Shown here: positions 40,212-50,900 of the stretch, piece after piece
How positions within the stretch are numbered: the stretch's first letter is position 1
Layout: every line of letters starts with the position of its first letter
DNA from: an uncultured Porphyromonadaceae bacterium
GTDB lineage: Bacteria > Bacteroidota > Bacteroidia > Bacteroidales > Muribaculaceae
Reading direction: 5' to 3'
Assembly (NCBI GenBank): GCA_946187345.1
Contig: CAMHQD010000014.1
Coordinates: 1-56,790, forward strand
Length of the DNA: 56,790 nt
Program-made: the position numbers and the translations under genes
The notes under the pieces: model-generated
The model's database searches: none
Told to the model about the DNA's origin: nothing
Seen by the model: only the letters and a program-made list of their open reading frames with translations

Positions 40212-42367
40212 TCAAAGTCCTAGAATAATATTGTAAACCGCTGTCACGTCGCTGCCGGTGATTTGGCTGTCACCATTCTGGTCGCCGTTCACAATGGCAC
40301 TGGTGTCGTTGTAAAGGATGTAATTGTAGAGTGCCGTAACATCGCTACCGGTGCACTCGCCATCGCCGTTTACATCACCTGGAACAACTGGTGGAGTGTC
40401 GCTCATCTCCTCCCAAACATAGTTGATGAATTGAAAGAAATGAATTTTCTTTGCCTTGGCTCGCGCCACTTGCTCGTAGGTGGGAGGGTCGTTTTGCTCC
40501 ATGCTCGATGGATAGTAGCAATACACATCGAGCCGGGTGCTGAATGATGGCGCGGTGTCAATAAACTCATCCCACCCCGTGCTCTTTATCTTGTTCCAGT
40601 AGCAATAGAGCAATGTCAATTTAGTGTTTTTAGAGAGATTCAGGGTTGAGAGCTTATTTTGGTTGCAATAAAGCTTAGTGATATTAGTGAATCCCTCAAT
40701 CCCTGTGAGGTCGGCGATTTTCTTGTTTTTAAGGTCGAAGCTGTAAATCTTGGCATTCTCGCTTTCATAAATGACGGCATCTAAGCCCTCGGCTGTGCTG
40801 TAAAGGTGGGTGCGGAAAGCATCGTCGGGGAAATGGTCGTAATCGATGGGCCAGTAGTCCTGCAGCGCGTTGAGCGAGAATGTTTGGTCGCCATTCTTCA
40901 CTATAAAATCAAATTTTTTGCTTTTCAGGTAACCCATTTGATCACGCCTGGGAATGGGGTTGCGTTCGGTTGCCACAGCATTGAAGCCCTCAATGATTGC
41001 CTCCTTGCCACTCGGCGCTAGCAGGGGCAGTGTGCTAATCACATTGTTCCAAATGATGCCCACTGGGTTGTCATAACATCTCAGGTGATAGAACTCTGAG
41101 GAAGCCATTCGCAGCACTCGTGTTCTTCCGCCTTGATTCCAAAACCGGCGAAAGCAATGGAAAAATTTAATCCCTGTCCAGTCTTCCACATTCTTCAAGC
41201 TCGCATTGGCCGAGTGCTCAACATTGAAAGTGCGCATTTCGAAAATTTCATAGGTTTCCAGGTTTGTGCCGTATTTGTTTGTTAACCAAGTTCTGAAGTT
41301 TGCGTCGGGGAAGTTAGTCTCATTGATGGGAATGCGCTGCGAGATGATGATGCCCTTGCCAGGCAAAGTGTTGTTGTCCGAGTTGACAAAAGTTTGCTTG
41401 CTTGTGCTGAAAGTAGCCGTGCCACTATAGGTAAAATTAGTGAAACTGGTAATGGAGTTGCTGTAGCCAACGATGAGGTTGGGATAACTCATGATGTAAA
41501 AATCCTTCACGTTGCTTACTGCAGTTGCCGTTTCGCTGCCCGTGCGCAGCACCACTACTGAGCCTTCGCTTTTCACCTTTGCGAATCGTGTGAGCGTGCT
41601 GCTATTTTCGCTTTTTGCCGAGATGCGTGAGTGATGAAAAATAATTGTCTCGTTAGTGGTGGAACTTGCCGAGATTGCCGGGTTGCTGTTGCCGGTAAGG
41701 CTCATGAAAAAGGTGGCGTGGTCGAAGGTGACAGTGGCACCATCGGTGACATAGAGGCAATTGGCGTCGCCATCTTTGCCGTAAACGCTTACTTGTATCA
41801 GCTCCGAGCAGGTGAAGGTGGTGTTGGCTTCAGCCCTGATGGGAGCACATGTTGTGGAGCTGAAATAGGTGTTGTTGCCCTCAAACATCACTGTGAGCCC
41901 GTCGCAACTCTCATTTAAGATGCAACGATTTCCACTACCTGTGCGCTCGATTTTCACATTGTTGAGCGTCACGGTCTTAGTCGATGGGTTATAGACCACC
42001 GAGTAAGACTTGCTTGTATCGTTGGCTTTAATGTTTGAGCCTTTCACATTAGTATAATTGTCGCTATTGACTTCCACACCGCCAATCTTGAAACCATAGT
42101 AGGTCGAGGCATGGACGGTTAAAGCCAGTAAAAGAAATAATGTAAAAAATATTTTCTTCATAGTGAGGTGGAGTGAAGGGGGTGTTGTTATTGTTGCTTG
42201 TGAGACATTCCCAATCAAAGTCCTAGAATAATATTGTAAACCGCTGTCACGTCGCTGCCGGTGATTTGGCTGTCACCATTCTGGTCGCCGTTCACAATGG
42301 CACTGGTGTCGTTGTAAAGGATGTAATTGTAGAGTGCCGTAACATCGCTACCGGTGCACTCGCCATC
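40210..42367 (-). repeat. Identical 155-bp segments in two paralogues
   Basis: 40210-40364 and 42213-42367 are identical over 155 bp, covering the dockerin-like C-terminus and the bases around the stop codon, while the rest of the two genes has diverged strongly. Recent gene conversion or module duplication is the simplest explanation. Confidence 0.85.
40212..42161 (-). CDS. Secreted LRR protein with C-terminal dockerin-like repeats
   Basis: A 649-residue protein from the ATG at 42161; an in-frame start at 42218 would place 19 residues before the signal peptide. Signal peptide KKIFFTLFLLLALTVHA (1-18). Residues ~20-260 are beta-helix-like (YGFKIGGVEVNSDNY, VTLNNVKIERTGSGNRC, YFSSTTCAPIRAEANTTF). 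Later come LRR-type repeats (ITKLYCNQNKLSTLNLS, TKLTLLYCYWN). The last ~58 residues hold two dockerin-like Ca-binding units (DVNGDGECTGSDVTALYNYI and DQNGDSQITGSDVTAVYNII). It is the third gene of a set with 42215-44899 and 44904-45254. Outer-surface role inferred. The prophage lies just after its stop codon. Confidence 0.75.
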   Translation of the reverse strand: MKKIFFTLFLLLALTVHASTYYGFKIGGVEVNSDNYTNVKGSNIKANDTSKSYSVVYNPSTKTVTLNNVKIERTGSGNRCILNESCDGLTVMFEGNNTYFSSTTCAPIRAEANTTFTCSELIQVSVYGKDGDANCLYVTDGATVTFDHATFFMSLTGNSNPAISASSTTNETIIFHHSRISAKSENSSTLTRFAKVKSEGSVVVLRTGSETATAVSNVKDFYIMSYPNLIVGYSNSITSFTNFTYSGTATFSTSKQTFVNSDNNTLPGKGIIISQRIPINETNFPDANFRTWLTNKYGTNLETYEIFEMRTFNVEHSANASLKNVEDWTGIKFFHCFRRFWNQGGRTRVLRMASSEFYHLRCYDNPVGIIWNNVISTLPLLAPSGKEAIIEGFNAVATERNPIPRRDQMGYLKSKKFDFIVKNGDQTFSLNALQDYWPIDYDHFPDDAFRTHLYSTAEGLDAVIYESENAKIYSFDLKNKKIADLTGIEGFTNITKLYCNQNKLSTLNLSKNTKLTLLYCYWNKIKSTGWDEFIDTAPSFSTRLDVYCYYPSSMEQNDPPTYEQVARAKAKKIHFFQFINYVWEEMSDTPPVVPGDVNGDGECTGSDVTALYNYILYNDTSAIVNGDQNGDSQITGSDVTAVYNIILGL

Positions 42368-44899
42368 ACCATTTACATCGCCAGGGATTGAACTTGCTTT
42401 TGAAATAGTGACCCATGTTCCTGCCACTTCGTTGCCGTTTTGCACAAAGCCTACATTGGGAACAAAAGTCACCCCCTCGGGCTCGGTGATAGCAAGACCG
42501 TCGCTAAGATTAAGAACATTCACATTTCTAATGCCATTTCCTATATTACCTTTAAGCCTCACCACAGTTGTGGGGCCACTAATGTTTACCTCGGTCAGGT
42601 CTTGCTTCCCTGCCAAACCAATTGAGCGGCTTTCGGAACTTAAATTCACACCATCAATGTTGAGATAGTTTCCTGAAGTTCTAATACCAGCCGAGATTGA
42701 AGAAATATTGAGATTGTGTGTGTTCTGATTGGGACCTTTGGTTATTCTTGTCACAACGCTATTGAGGTTTAATCCTTCACCAGTATTGTTTGTGATATTG
42801 TTGGTGCCATCAATGTAGATTAACAAAGCTTCTGGGTCGGTTACCTTTATGCCTTTATTGTTGATGTTAACATCCAAGAGTAGCAGCCATTTATCATCTT
42901 TGCTATAACGCCACGTTCCTGTCACATTGGGAATCAAGCGGTCGGTATTGCTTGCCATGTGCGAACACAATCTCTCGCCCGCAATCCAAATGCCATAGTT
43001 CAAGCAGCCTTTACTTGTTGGGGACCAATCCCACTCACCATTGGCCGATGGTTTCCAGTAGTGGTAAGTGGTCCATCCATTTTGTTGTGCAGCAGTAACT
43101 TGGGCGTCGGTACTTTCGTTTTCTTCCACACTGCTTTTGTGGTCCATGAAATACAAGTTAGCATTAACTGCTGGGAGGTTTGCGATAAGGTTGTCGAGCC
43201 CAACTTTTGAGATTTTATTGTTCTGGCAATACACTGTGTGTCCAGCTAGATTGTTGTTCCACTTAAGGTTGAGAGTGTAGAGTTTGTTGTTATTGCACCT
43301 TAAATCAATAAGCTGGGTATTTTTGGTCAAATCGAGTGATGCGATTTGATTATAGGAGCAGTCTAAAATCTCAAGAGCGGGGCAATTAGTCAGTCCGCTC
43401 AATGAAGAGATTTTATTGTTGTCGCAATAATAATATTTTAAGTGTTGGCAATATAAACTCATGTTGCCCTCAATAAGGTTATTGCTGCAATTAAAAAGTT
43501 GAAGATTGTAACAGTCGGAAAGTGAGAGCGATGTTAGTTTGTTGTTTTTACACCAGAACCTTTCGAGATAAACCCTTGAATACGTGCCAAATGTGATGTC
43601 TGCAATTTGATTGTTGTTGCAGCTGAGGTCTGTAATGTAATTGTTGTGTGACAGATTAAGCGATGTGAGGCTATTGCTGTCGCAATTGAACTTAACGAGA
43701 GCTGATAGCTGGTCCAAGTTCAACTCGTTGAGTCCGCAATTGGTGCAGTATAATTCCTTGAGTTTAGTGTTATTAGACAAATCTACGGTTCCAATGTTAT
43801 TGCGATTTACGCTTAATTTTTTAAGCTCGGTAAGGAATTCAATGCCTTTTAGTGACGTTAAACCTTTGTCATCGAGAGCCAGTTCTTCCCATTCATCGGC
43901 ATTGCCGTTATAGCTCTTGAAAGGATACTTGAAGTAACGGTGGTCGGTCCAAACAGACCAATAACTGTACCAATATTTAGTCTGCTGTTGCAGTTCAAAT
44001 GCAAATCTCTCGTCGGGAACAACAGAACGGTTTTTTTCAAAGTCAATGGCTTTGCAAATGATAACGCCATTAGTGAACTCATTTCCATGTATATTCTCAA
44101 CAAAAGTCTTTTTTGATGAGCTATAGACAATGTCAAATCCGCCTCCTTCTTCTTCAAAAGAGTCGCGATAATTAGGTGCACCTAGCATGAGGAACTTGTC
44201 GCCTGAATAGGTGAAAGCCTTGATGTTGTTGGCTGGTGCTCCATCTGAGTTGTCAATACCAGCACTGCTTCCGCCAAGCTCAAAATAAGAAGACTGCACG
44301 TTGACCGAAGCAAAATCTTTTAGTGCATATCCAAAATAGCCACTAGAATTAAATATTGAATTCTTGATAATCAGTTTCTCGTTGCCTGTGTCACCTACTG
44401 TTCCGTGGGCTGATTGACGATTACTAAAAGATTGGTTTGAAGTGTAGCATGAAATGTCGGCATTATCAATTGTGAGTGTCGCTCCATTCCCTACAGTGAG
44501 CCCATCTTCATAACCTCCCATGATTGTAACATGGCCATCAGGACTCTTGATGGTAGTGTTGGCGTCTAATCGCACAGGGGATGAGTTGATGGCCTCAAGA
44601 TAATTGTAGTCTTCAAACACAATTATCAGATTGGTGCAACTCTCGTTGTAGATAGCACGGTTGTAGCTGCCAGTGCGTTTAATCTTCACATTCTTTAAGG
44701 TGAGAGTTGCAGTGCTATGGTCGTAGGTTACCGAAAAAGGCTTTGAATCGTCGTTGGCGGTAATGTATTCACTTGTGATGGGCTGATTGTAGTTATCGCT
44801 TGTGATTTTAATACCAGCAACTCTAAAGCCAAGATATGTGGCAGCATTTATAGTGGTAAATACTGCAAAGCAAAACAATAAGGATAAAATTTTTTTCAT
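42215..44899 (-). CDS. Secreted LRR protein with dockerin-like repeats (paralogue)
   Basis: An 894-residue protein from the ATG at 44899 (signal peptide KKILSLLFCFAVFTTINA). The N-terminal part, GFRVAGIKITSDNYN and VTLTLKNVKIKRTGSYNRAIYNES, is clearly related to 40212-42161. The middle (~375-620) is a run of LRRs of the InlJ type (LKELYCTNCGLNELNLDQL, NSLTSLNLSHNNYITDLSCNNNQI). The C-terminal two dockerin-like units are the same as in the next gene down to the DNA. Only 4 bp separate it from the AraC-like gene upstream and 53 bp from the paralogue downstream, so they are probably one transcript. Confidence 0.78.
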   Translation of the reverse strand: MKKILSLLFCFAVFTTINAATYLGFRVAGIKITSDNYNQPITSEYITANDDSKPFSVTYDHSTATLTLKNVKIKRTGSYNRAIYNESCTNLIIVFEDYNYLEAINSSPVRLDANTTIKSPDGHVTIMGGYEDGLTVGNGATLTIDNADISCYTSNQSFSNRQSAHGTVGDTGNEKLIIKNSIFNSSGYFGYALKDFASVNVQSSYFELGGSSAGIDNSDGAPANNIKAFTYSGDKFLMLGAPNYRDSFEEEGGGFDIVYSSSKKTFVENIHGNEFTNGVIICKAIDFEKNRSVVPDERFAFELQQQTKYWYSYWSVWTDHRYFKYPFKSYNGNADEWEELALDDKGLTSLKGIEFLTELKKLSVNRNNIGTVDLSNNTKLKELYCTNCGLNELNLDQLSALVKFNCDSNSLTSLNLSHNNYITDLSCNNNQIADITFGTYSRVYLERFWCKNNKLTSLSLSDCYNLQLFNCSNNLIEGNMSLYCQHLKYYYCDNNKISSLSGLTNCPALEILDCSYNQIASLDLTKNTQLIDLRCNNNKLYTLNLKWNNNLAGHTVYCQNNKISKVGLDNLIANLPAVNANLYFMDHKSSVEENESTDAQVTAAQQNGWTTYHYWKPSANGEWDWSPTSKGCLNYGIWIAGERLCSHMASNTDRLIPNVTGTWRYSKDDKWLLLLDVNINNKGIKVTDPEALLIYIDGTNNITNNTGEGLNLNSVVTRITKGPNQNTHNLNISSISAGIRTSGNYLNIDGVNLSSESRSIGLAGKQDLTEVNISGPTTVVRLKGNIGNGIRNVNVLNLSDGLAITEPEGVTFVPNVGFVQNGNEVAGTWVTISKASSIPGDVNGDGECTGSDVTALYNYILYNDTSAIVNGDQNGDSQITGSDVTAVYNIILGL

Positions 44900-44903
44900 A
44901 GAG

Positions 44904-45254
44904 CTATGTTTTTTTGTTAATGTTTCTATAATGAGATGGAGAACAATCTGTGGCGCGGTGGAAAGCGCGCGTGAAGCTGGTGGCGTCGTCAAAGCCACAC
45001 TGGTAAGCTATATCGCCAATGGGGAGATTGCGCTGGGCTAGCAGTAGTTGTTTTGCGTGATTGATGCGGATGTTGAGTGCCAGTTGCTGAGCGGTGATGC
45101 CTAGCTCGGCTTTCACGCGGCGGTTGAGCTGGCCACGAGTAATGTGGAACTCTTGCGCAATGAGCACAAGCGACACGTGACCTTGAGCCATGTGGCAGGT
45201 CACTGCGTTGATGTATTGAGAAATGAAAGGGGTAGATAGATCGCTTGTGTGCAT
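44904..45254 (-). CDS. Short AraC-type HTH regulator
   Basis: A 116-residue protein that is almost only an AraC HTH domain (LIAQEFHITRGQLNRRVK, then ITAQQLALNIRINHAKQLLL, then IAYQCGFDDATSFTRAFHRATDCSPSHYRN). It closely resembles the end of the TPR-AraC regulator at 45368-46990 but lacks the sensor and membrane parts. It may be a remnant of a duplicated copy or a genuine DNA-binding-only regulator. Position directly upstream of the two secreted proteins suggests that it controls or is co-expressed with them. Confidence 0.7.
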   Translation of the reverse strand: MHTSDLSTPFISQYINAVTCHMAQGHVSLVLIAQEFHITRGQLNRRVKAELGITAQQLALNIRINHAKQLLLAQRNLPIGDIAYQCGFDDATSFTRAFHRATDCSPSHYRNINKKT

Positions 45255-45367
45255 TGCATTATCAATAATGGTTAATGATATTGCAAAGTTCGCAATCTAT
45301 CTTCTCATTTACTATGCAAAATGGTGCATCGTGTTGGCAAAATCGTGCATTTGCACCTTTTTGCCAA

Positions 45368-46990
45368 CTATTTTGAGCTGTTCCTGTATTGTGATGGCGA
45401 TACTCCAAAGGTGCGGCGGAACGCACGTGAGAAACTTGCCACATCGTCAAAGCCACAATGGTAGGCAACCTCACTAACTTGTAGCGACTCGTTGGCAAGT
45501 AGTTCGCGAGCTTGCTCAAGGCGCACCCGGTTCACATATTGCTGTGTGGTGACGCCAGTTATACTCTTGATGCGACGGTTGAGCTGGCTTCGCGACAAGC
45601 ACACCTCGCTAGCTATAGCTTCAATATTAACATTGCTATTCTCCATACCTTTTTTCACACTTGCCACCACTTGCTGTAGCAACTGCTCATCTTGCTCGGT
45701 GAGCTCAGTGACAGTAGAAGGGGTGGACTCTGGTTTCTCGTTGCGCAGGGCGTTGATTGTGGCCTGCAACGCTTCTTCACGCACGCGCATGCGGCGGCGC
45801 ATGAGCCACCACACCAGCAAGGCGAGCAGTAGAGCTACCACAACAGCTCCTAATACAACATAAGAGGTGATGTGCTTGCGATGTTCATTTTCCTTTTGCA
45901 ACTCATCAATGCCAAACTCGGCATTATAGCGAGCTAGCGTCTCGGCATTGGCATTGCTGTAGAGCGAGTCTTTCAACAAGTCGAAGCGGTCGAGCTCCAT
46001 TTTTGCGCTATCGGGGTTCAAAGTCCACAGGCTCTCGTAGAGACCACGCCTCGAGTGCATCTCATTAGAGATGTCACCACTCTCAACAAAAATCTTGGCG
46101 GCCTCACGATAGTAGGGAATCGCCTCACGATTGCGCCCTTGTGCCAGCAGCGCCTTTCCCATCTTGTTGCACGAGATGCCCAGCGAGAGCTTGTCGCCCA
46201 CCTTGCGCATGAAGGGGATAACATCTTTCAATAAAGCTTCGGCTTCCTTGTAGCGCTTTAATCCTATCAGCACCGACGCCTTTTGGGCATTGCGCACCAT
46301 GAGCATGTCGTCGCGACCCAATTTCTTTTCTATATCGCATGCTATGTTTATGTGTTCTAGTGCTTTCTCGTCGTTGACAAGGGCATGATACACTTCCGAG
46401 GCCTTGCCTTGCAACACCGACATGCGGGCGGGATTATCGACTTTCTTGGCAAGATTAATGGCCTTGAGTATATATTTCTCGGCCTCGAGGGGCTGGTTGG
46501 CTCCCAAGTAGATGCCGGCAAGCGTGTTGAGCGACGAGCTCATTACATCGGGGTCTCCACTCTTTTCGTCAAGAGCGTAGCACTGTTTGGCAAATGTGGC
46601 AGCCTCCTGAAATCGCGACATCCTGAAGCATGACAGGGCAAGCACGTTGAGGCAGTCGGCTTCAATCTCCTTGCCGCGGCACAGGGGTAACGCTTTCTTT
46701 CCCATCTGCAAGGCGCGGGAATAGTCTTGCTTGTCGTAGTAGTACTCGGTGCTCCAGTACCACACTTGTTGCTTAATCGAGTCGGCTGGGGTAGTGGTGG
46801 TGCTAAACTGATAAAGCTCGTCGGTAAACTGCTCATCGTTCAAGGTCTTCATTAGCTGGTTAGCAATGGCAACCTGCTGTGAGCCACTTGATGCTTCAAA
46901 CTGCGTCAATAACTTGTCAAACTGCTCGCTGGCAAGCGCTAGCGTGCTGGTACAAAATGCTATAGCGATAAAAATGATGAATTTTCGCAT
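45368..46990 (-). CDS. TPR/AraC hybrid membrane regulator
   Basis: A 540-residue protein. Signal sequence (FIIFIAIAFCTSTLALA), then a periplasmic run of TPR-type helices (~25-370; ALQMGKKALPLCRGKE, CFRMSRFQEAATFAKQCYALDE, AEKYILKAINLAKKVD), a membrane span (~378-398; VVLGAVVVALLLALLVWW), a short coiled coil, and a cytoplasmic AraC HTH (~435-540; IASEVCLSRSQLNRRIK, YHCGFDDVASFSRAFRRTFG). This layout is common in Bacteroidales and lets a periplasmic signal drive transcription. Its targets are probably the neighbouring secreted proteins. Confidence 0.85.
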   Translation of the reverse strand: MRKFIIFIAIAFCTSTLALASEQFDKLLTQFEASSGSQQVAIANQLMKTLNDEQFTDELYQFSTTTTPADSIKQQVWYWSTEYYYDKQDYSRALQMGKKALPLCRGKEIEADCLNVLALSCFRMSRFQEAATFAKQCYALDEKSGDPDVMSSSLNTLAGIYLGANQPLEAEKYILKAINLAKKVDNPARMSVLQGKASEVYHALVNDEKALEHINIACDIEKKLGRDDMLMVRNAQKASVLIGLKRYKEAEALLKDVIPFMRKVGDKLSLGISCNKMGKALLAQGRNREAIPYYREAAKIFVESGDISNEMHSRRGLYESLWTLNPDSAKMELDRFDLLKDSLYSNANAETLARYNAEFGIDELQKENEHRKHITSYVVLGAVVVALLLALLVWWLMRRRMRVREEALQATINALRNEKPESTPSTVTELTEQDEQLLQQVVASVKKGMENSNVNIEAIASEVCLSRSQLNRRIKSITGVTTQQYVNRVRLEQARELLANESLQVSEVAYHCGFDDVASFSRAFRRTFGVSPSQYRNSSK

Positions 46991-47142
46991 ACTGGTACTG
47001 AAAATTTTTATACAAAAGTAGTCAAAAAATTAATACAAAACCTTGCAAAATCGTGCATGGTGAGTCTAAAAAAATGGCGAAGCCTGAAGTTGGTTAAACG
47101 AAACTTTAAGACTGCGCCATTTTCTTGGTCAGAGAGAAAAAA

Positions 47143-47667
47143 TTATTTCTTCTTCATGCTCTTGAGCATAGGCATGATCAGAGCCTCAACCTCGGCTGCT
47201 TTAGCTACAGGATACTTTACAGTGCCGGCGATGCCACCAGTTTCATCAAGGAAAACAACGTACTTGTTCTCAACGTTGTCGCCATTCACGCCCTTGTAGG
47301 TCATGATATTGTCCTCAATCTTGGCATCTTCCCACTTGTAGTCCTTAAACATCTCCATGCCCACCATTGCGTCGTAGTACTTCTTGAAGTCCTCGGGTTT
47401 GCAGGGATTCCCGCTGAAGGTAGCGTCAATTCTTACCTGATTGTCTTCGCTAGCGACATTGATGTTGTCGCCGCTCTTGTAGGTCTCTTTGAAGCCTTCG
47501 GGATAGGTGAAAGTGAAGTGGTCGCCCTCAAACACAGTTCCCTTAACCTCGGCAGCTTGCTCCTTGTCACCACTGGCAGCCGCGCTACCGCTGGTGTTCC
47601 CATTGCCATTGCACGAAACGAGAGTCATGACACCTAGTGCCATCATCATTAAGAATAACTTTTTCAT
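47143..47667 (-). CDS. Lipoprotein of unknown function
   Basis: A 174-residue protein with a lipoprotein signal (MKKLFLMMMALGVMTLVSC; Cys 19), then a Gly/Asn/Ser-rich tether (~20-40) and a beta-rich domain (GDHFTFTYPEGFKETYKSG, IDATFSGNPCKPEDFKKYYDAM). No family recognised. It stands alone between two larger genes. Confidence 0.75.
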   Translation of the reverse strand: MKKLFLMMMALGVMTLVSCNGNGNTSGSAAASGDKEQAAEVKGTVFEGDHFTFTYPEGFKETYKSGDNINVASEDNQVRIDATFSGNPCKPEDFKKYYDAMVGMEMFKDYKWEDAKIEDNIMTYKGVNGDNVENKYVVFLDETGGIAGTVKYPVAKAAEVEALIMPMLKSMKKK

Positions 47668-47737
47668 AAATGTTTTGAGATTAATTAAATAATTAAAGGG
47701 TTAAACAATAAAGGTTGATTTGCATAATATTATTTCG

Positions 47738-47745
47738 CAAATATA
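47738..47745 (-). promoter_or_regulatory. Probable -7 box of the lipoprotein gene
   Basis: TATATTTG on the minus strand about 70 bp before the start at 47667. The -33 position has only a partial match (ATTG-like), so confidence is modest. Confidence 0.4.
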
Positions 47746-47802
47746 GGTAAATAAAAACAAATTATCAATTTTTTTGACAAAATAATCAAAATTGTTAATA
47801 AA

Positions 47803-47843
47803 AAAGCTGTGCGACCTCATTAATTAAAGAATCGCACAGCTTT
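47803..47843 (-). terminator. Terminator of the BspA-like gene
   Basis: AAAGCTGTGCGA pairs with TCGCACAGCTTT (12 bp, 17-nt loop); on the minus strand it is followed by TTTATT. It lies about 100 bp past the stop at 47944. Confidence 0.75.
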
Positions 47844-47859
47844 GAAATTTATTTAACCC

Positions 47860-47943
47860 ACTAGATTAAATGCACATCCTTAATTTCGCATTATGCATTA
47901 AAAATTAAGCATTGTGCATTGTGCATTAAGAATTAAGCATTAA
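47860..47943. repeat. AT-rich short repeats before the stop codon
   Basis: Variants of GCATTATGCATTA, ATTAAGCATT and GTGCATT are packed together. Part of it (AATTAAGCATTAATCA) recurs at 40198-40213, next to another dockerin-protein gene. Confidence 0.5.
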
Positions 47944-50900
47944 TCATAGTCCCAAGATGATATTGTAAACTGCAGTGACGTCGCTACCGGTAACTTCACC
48001 ATCACCATTCTGGTCACCGTTGAAGATAGCTGTATCTTGACCGAAGAGAATGTGATTGTAAAGTGCTGTTACATCGCTACCGGTCACCTCTCCATCGCCG
48101 TTTACATCGCCGGGAACGGGCTGTGGAACCACATTGTCAGCACTTGAAGCCGCCACACCATAGGCTGCGATACCCTCCACAGCGTAGGTGATAACTGGAG
48201 CTACAGCGGGGTCTTCGGGCGATGCGTCAATCATCTTGATGCCGGTCTTGTGCAACGGGTTCTCAGCATTGTATTCAACCATGTTAGGTAATGAAGTTCC
48301 GCCTTCGCTCGAAATATAAGCCCAGTAGATGTGCTCTCCATCACCGGTAATTTGAGTGATACCTGTTACCTCGTCGCCACCACCTTCTTGAAGGATGGGT
48401 GAGTCATCAACGAGTACCGCGTCGTTCTTGATTGTTGCGGCATCTTGCTTTGCTTCAAGTGTCGCCAGTGGGATGCGATAGAGTCCAGGGGTGCAGTTGT
48501 CCACGTTGTCCTTTTGTACAAAGACATATACATAGCCGTTCTTCTCATCGAGGTAGAAGCTGGTCATCTGTACATAGTTCAGGTAAACAGGCAACTGCTT
48601 GTCGGTGTGCTGGGCGCCAGTGCCGTCGCCATAGAGCATGCTCTTGTCGAAGCGGAAAATGCCTTGACCGTTAAACTTCTTGGCAACCCAGTACACGTTG
48701 TTGCGAGTGGTGCCGTCGGCCGCTATCACATCGGTAGCGCGCATTGTCATGCCAGCGCCAATGGCACCATAAGTTATCTTGTCGTCGTAGTAGGGCAACC
48801 AGTTGTTCTGCATGAAGAATGGCTGTGTGCCATAGAGCCCCACGGTGTCGGCACTCATCTCATGGATGCCCACGTTGCGGTCGGCAATGTAAATCTTGTT
48901 GTCAATCTCACTGATATACATTGAGAATGGATCCTCAAATGCCTTGTAGCCCACGTTGTTCAGCACGGTAACGCGATACCACATTCCATCGGTGTTGTTC
49001 ACGTAGAAGAGCTCTCCGTCGCCACCATTGGCCTGAGCGTCGGCATCTTCATAGCGGAAGTTGTGACCTGCGCTTGCCACGTAAACGCGGTTCTTATAGA
49101 GCTGGATGTTGAAAGCGTGCTCGCCGGTTTTGAACTCGGTGTCAATAATTTCTCCATCGGTGTTTTTGTACATCAGCCTGCCATCTTTGGTGGCGAAATA
49201 AAGGCCATCGGGGCAACCCAGTGTGGTGCCTTCGCCTGTGATGGTGGGATCGCCCTGGATGTTGAGATATTGCCACTGGTTGGCTGCTTCATAGTCATTG
49301 ACAGCACTTGCGGCAACCTGGCACAAAACCTCGCTTTGAGTGGGCTCAAACACACCGGCGCCTAGTACCGGAGGGGTAACATTGAGAACTCGCAGACTCT
49401 CGATAGTGGATGGTATAGCGCCCTTCTCCATGTAGTTGATGTGTGAACCCAGCTCCATGTGTTTCAAGGCTGTACAGCCGGCAAAGGCATCTTGGAAGAT
49501 GTTGGTCACAGTGCTCGAAATGTTCACGGTAGTGAGCTTGGTGCAGTTAGAGCACAAGTTTTGGGGAATCTCGCGAGCGCCCTCCTCGGTGTTGAGGATT
49601 TCCAGGTCGCTCTCAAGGAACGCGTTGGCATTAACTGTCATGCCTTTCTTGTAGGTAAACTCCTTGATGGCTGCGCGGAAGAAACCATAGTTGCCAATCT
49701 CGGTCAATGCGGGAAGGGTGAAGTCGGTGTAAGGCGAGAATGCCAAGCCATAGTTGTCGATGGTCTCAATAGTAGCGTCATTGAGCGATGTGCCTAGTTC
49801 ACTTTCGTGAGCTGTTACCAGAAGTCGAGTGCCGGCAGCGTTGGTTAGTACACCGTTTGTAATCTTGAAGGCACTATTGCCCTCGCCAAGCTCAATGCTT
49901 GCAAGGTTCTCAATAGGACCAAAGGCGGCGTTGCCAATGGTGGCAATGGTCGACGGCAGCTTTATGCCGGTGATGGCGTTAGCCCCGCTAAAGGCACTAG
50001 CGCCTATTGATGTCAATCCCTCGGGCAACTGAACTACTCCAGTCAGTCCACTATTAAGGAATGCTGTGGTCCCTATTGCGGTTAGTGAAGCGGGGAAAGT
50101 GAAGTTTTTCAACGAGGAGGTGCCGTTAAATGCGCTTTGGTTGATAGCGGTGATGTCGCTCATGAAGCTCACGTTCTCAAGCTGTGAGCAGTTGTAGAAC
50201 AAGCTGTTGGGCACACTGGTTACGCATGCTGGCAACACAATGCTCTTGAGACTTGTGCAACTCTGGAAAGCTCCGGTGCCAATCGACGCCATCTTGTTGC
50301 CTTCTTCAAACACAATCTCCTCAACTCCATTGCAACCAATGAAGTAGTCGTTGGGAATAGTTGTGAACTCACCGCCAATGATGATTTTCTTGATGGTAGT
50401 ATAGTTGTGGAAGGGTTGGAGGTTATAGGCATAGTCTCCAGTGTTGAGTTCTCGTTCTATAATCAGTGTGTCAAGAGGTGGAAGCACGTCGGCGGTAGCT
50501 CCGAACGCGTTCCTGTTAAACTTGAAGGGTGTTTCACTTGCCATAATAGTGAATTTCTTTACACCACTACCTGCAAATTGATTTGAAATCAAGGCGTCGG
50601 TAACAGCGGGTGGGATGAATGCCTCGGTAATGTTTTTGCAATCCCAAATGATACCGCTACCCATCTTGTTGGCTGTAATGGTAACAGGATAGTTGGTAAG
50701 GCTCGTGCATCCACGAAAACAGTTGTTACCAAACTTTACACAAGTTTCAGGAAGATGTATCTCCTTGATGTCGCGGCAGTTTACAAAGGCGTTGGCGTCG
50801 ATTGCCACAACGGTGTAGGTGATGCCTTCATGTTCAAAGGTCTCAGGAATGTTCACGATGTTGTTTTCATCGCCAGTGTAGAATAGAGAGTCACTCACAC

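Noticed and set aside
47013-47020. TACTTTTG as the promoter -7 box of the TPR-AraC gene
   Set aside because: The nearest TTTG boxes are 15 and 24 bp away instead of about 19, so it was not listed as a promoter.
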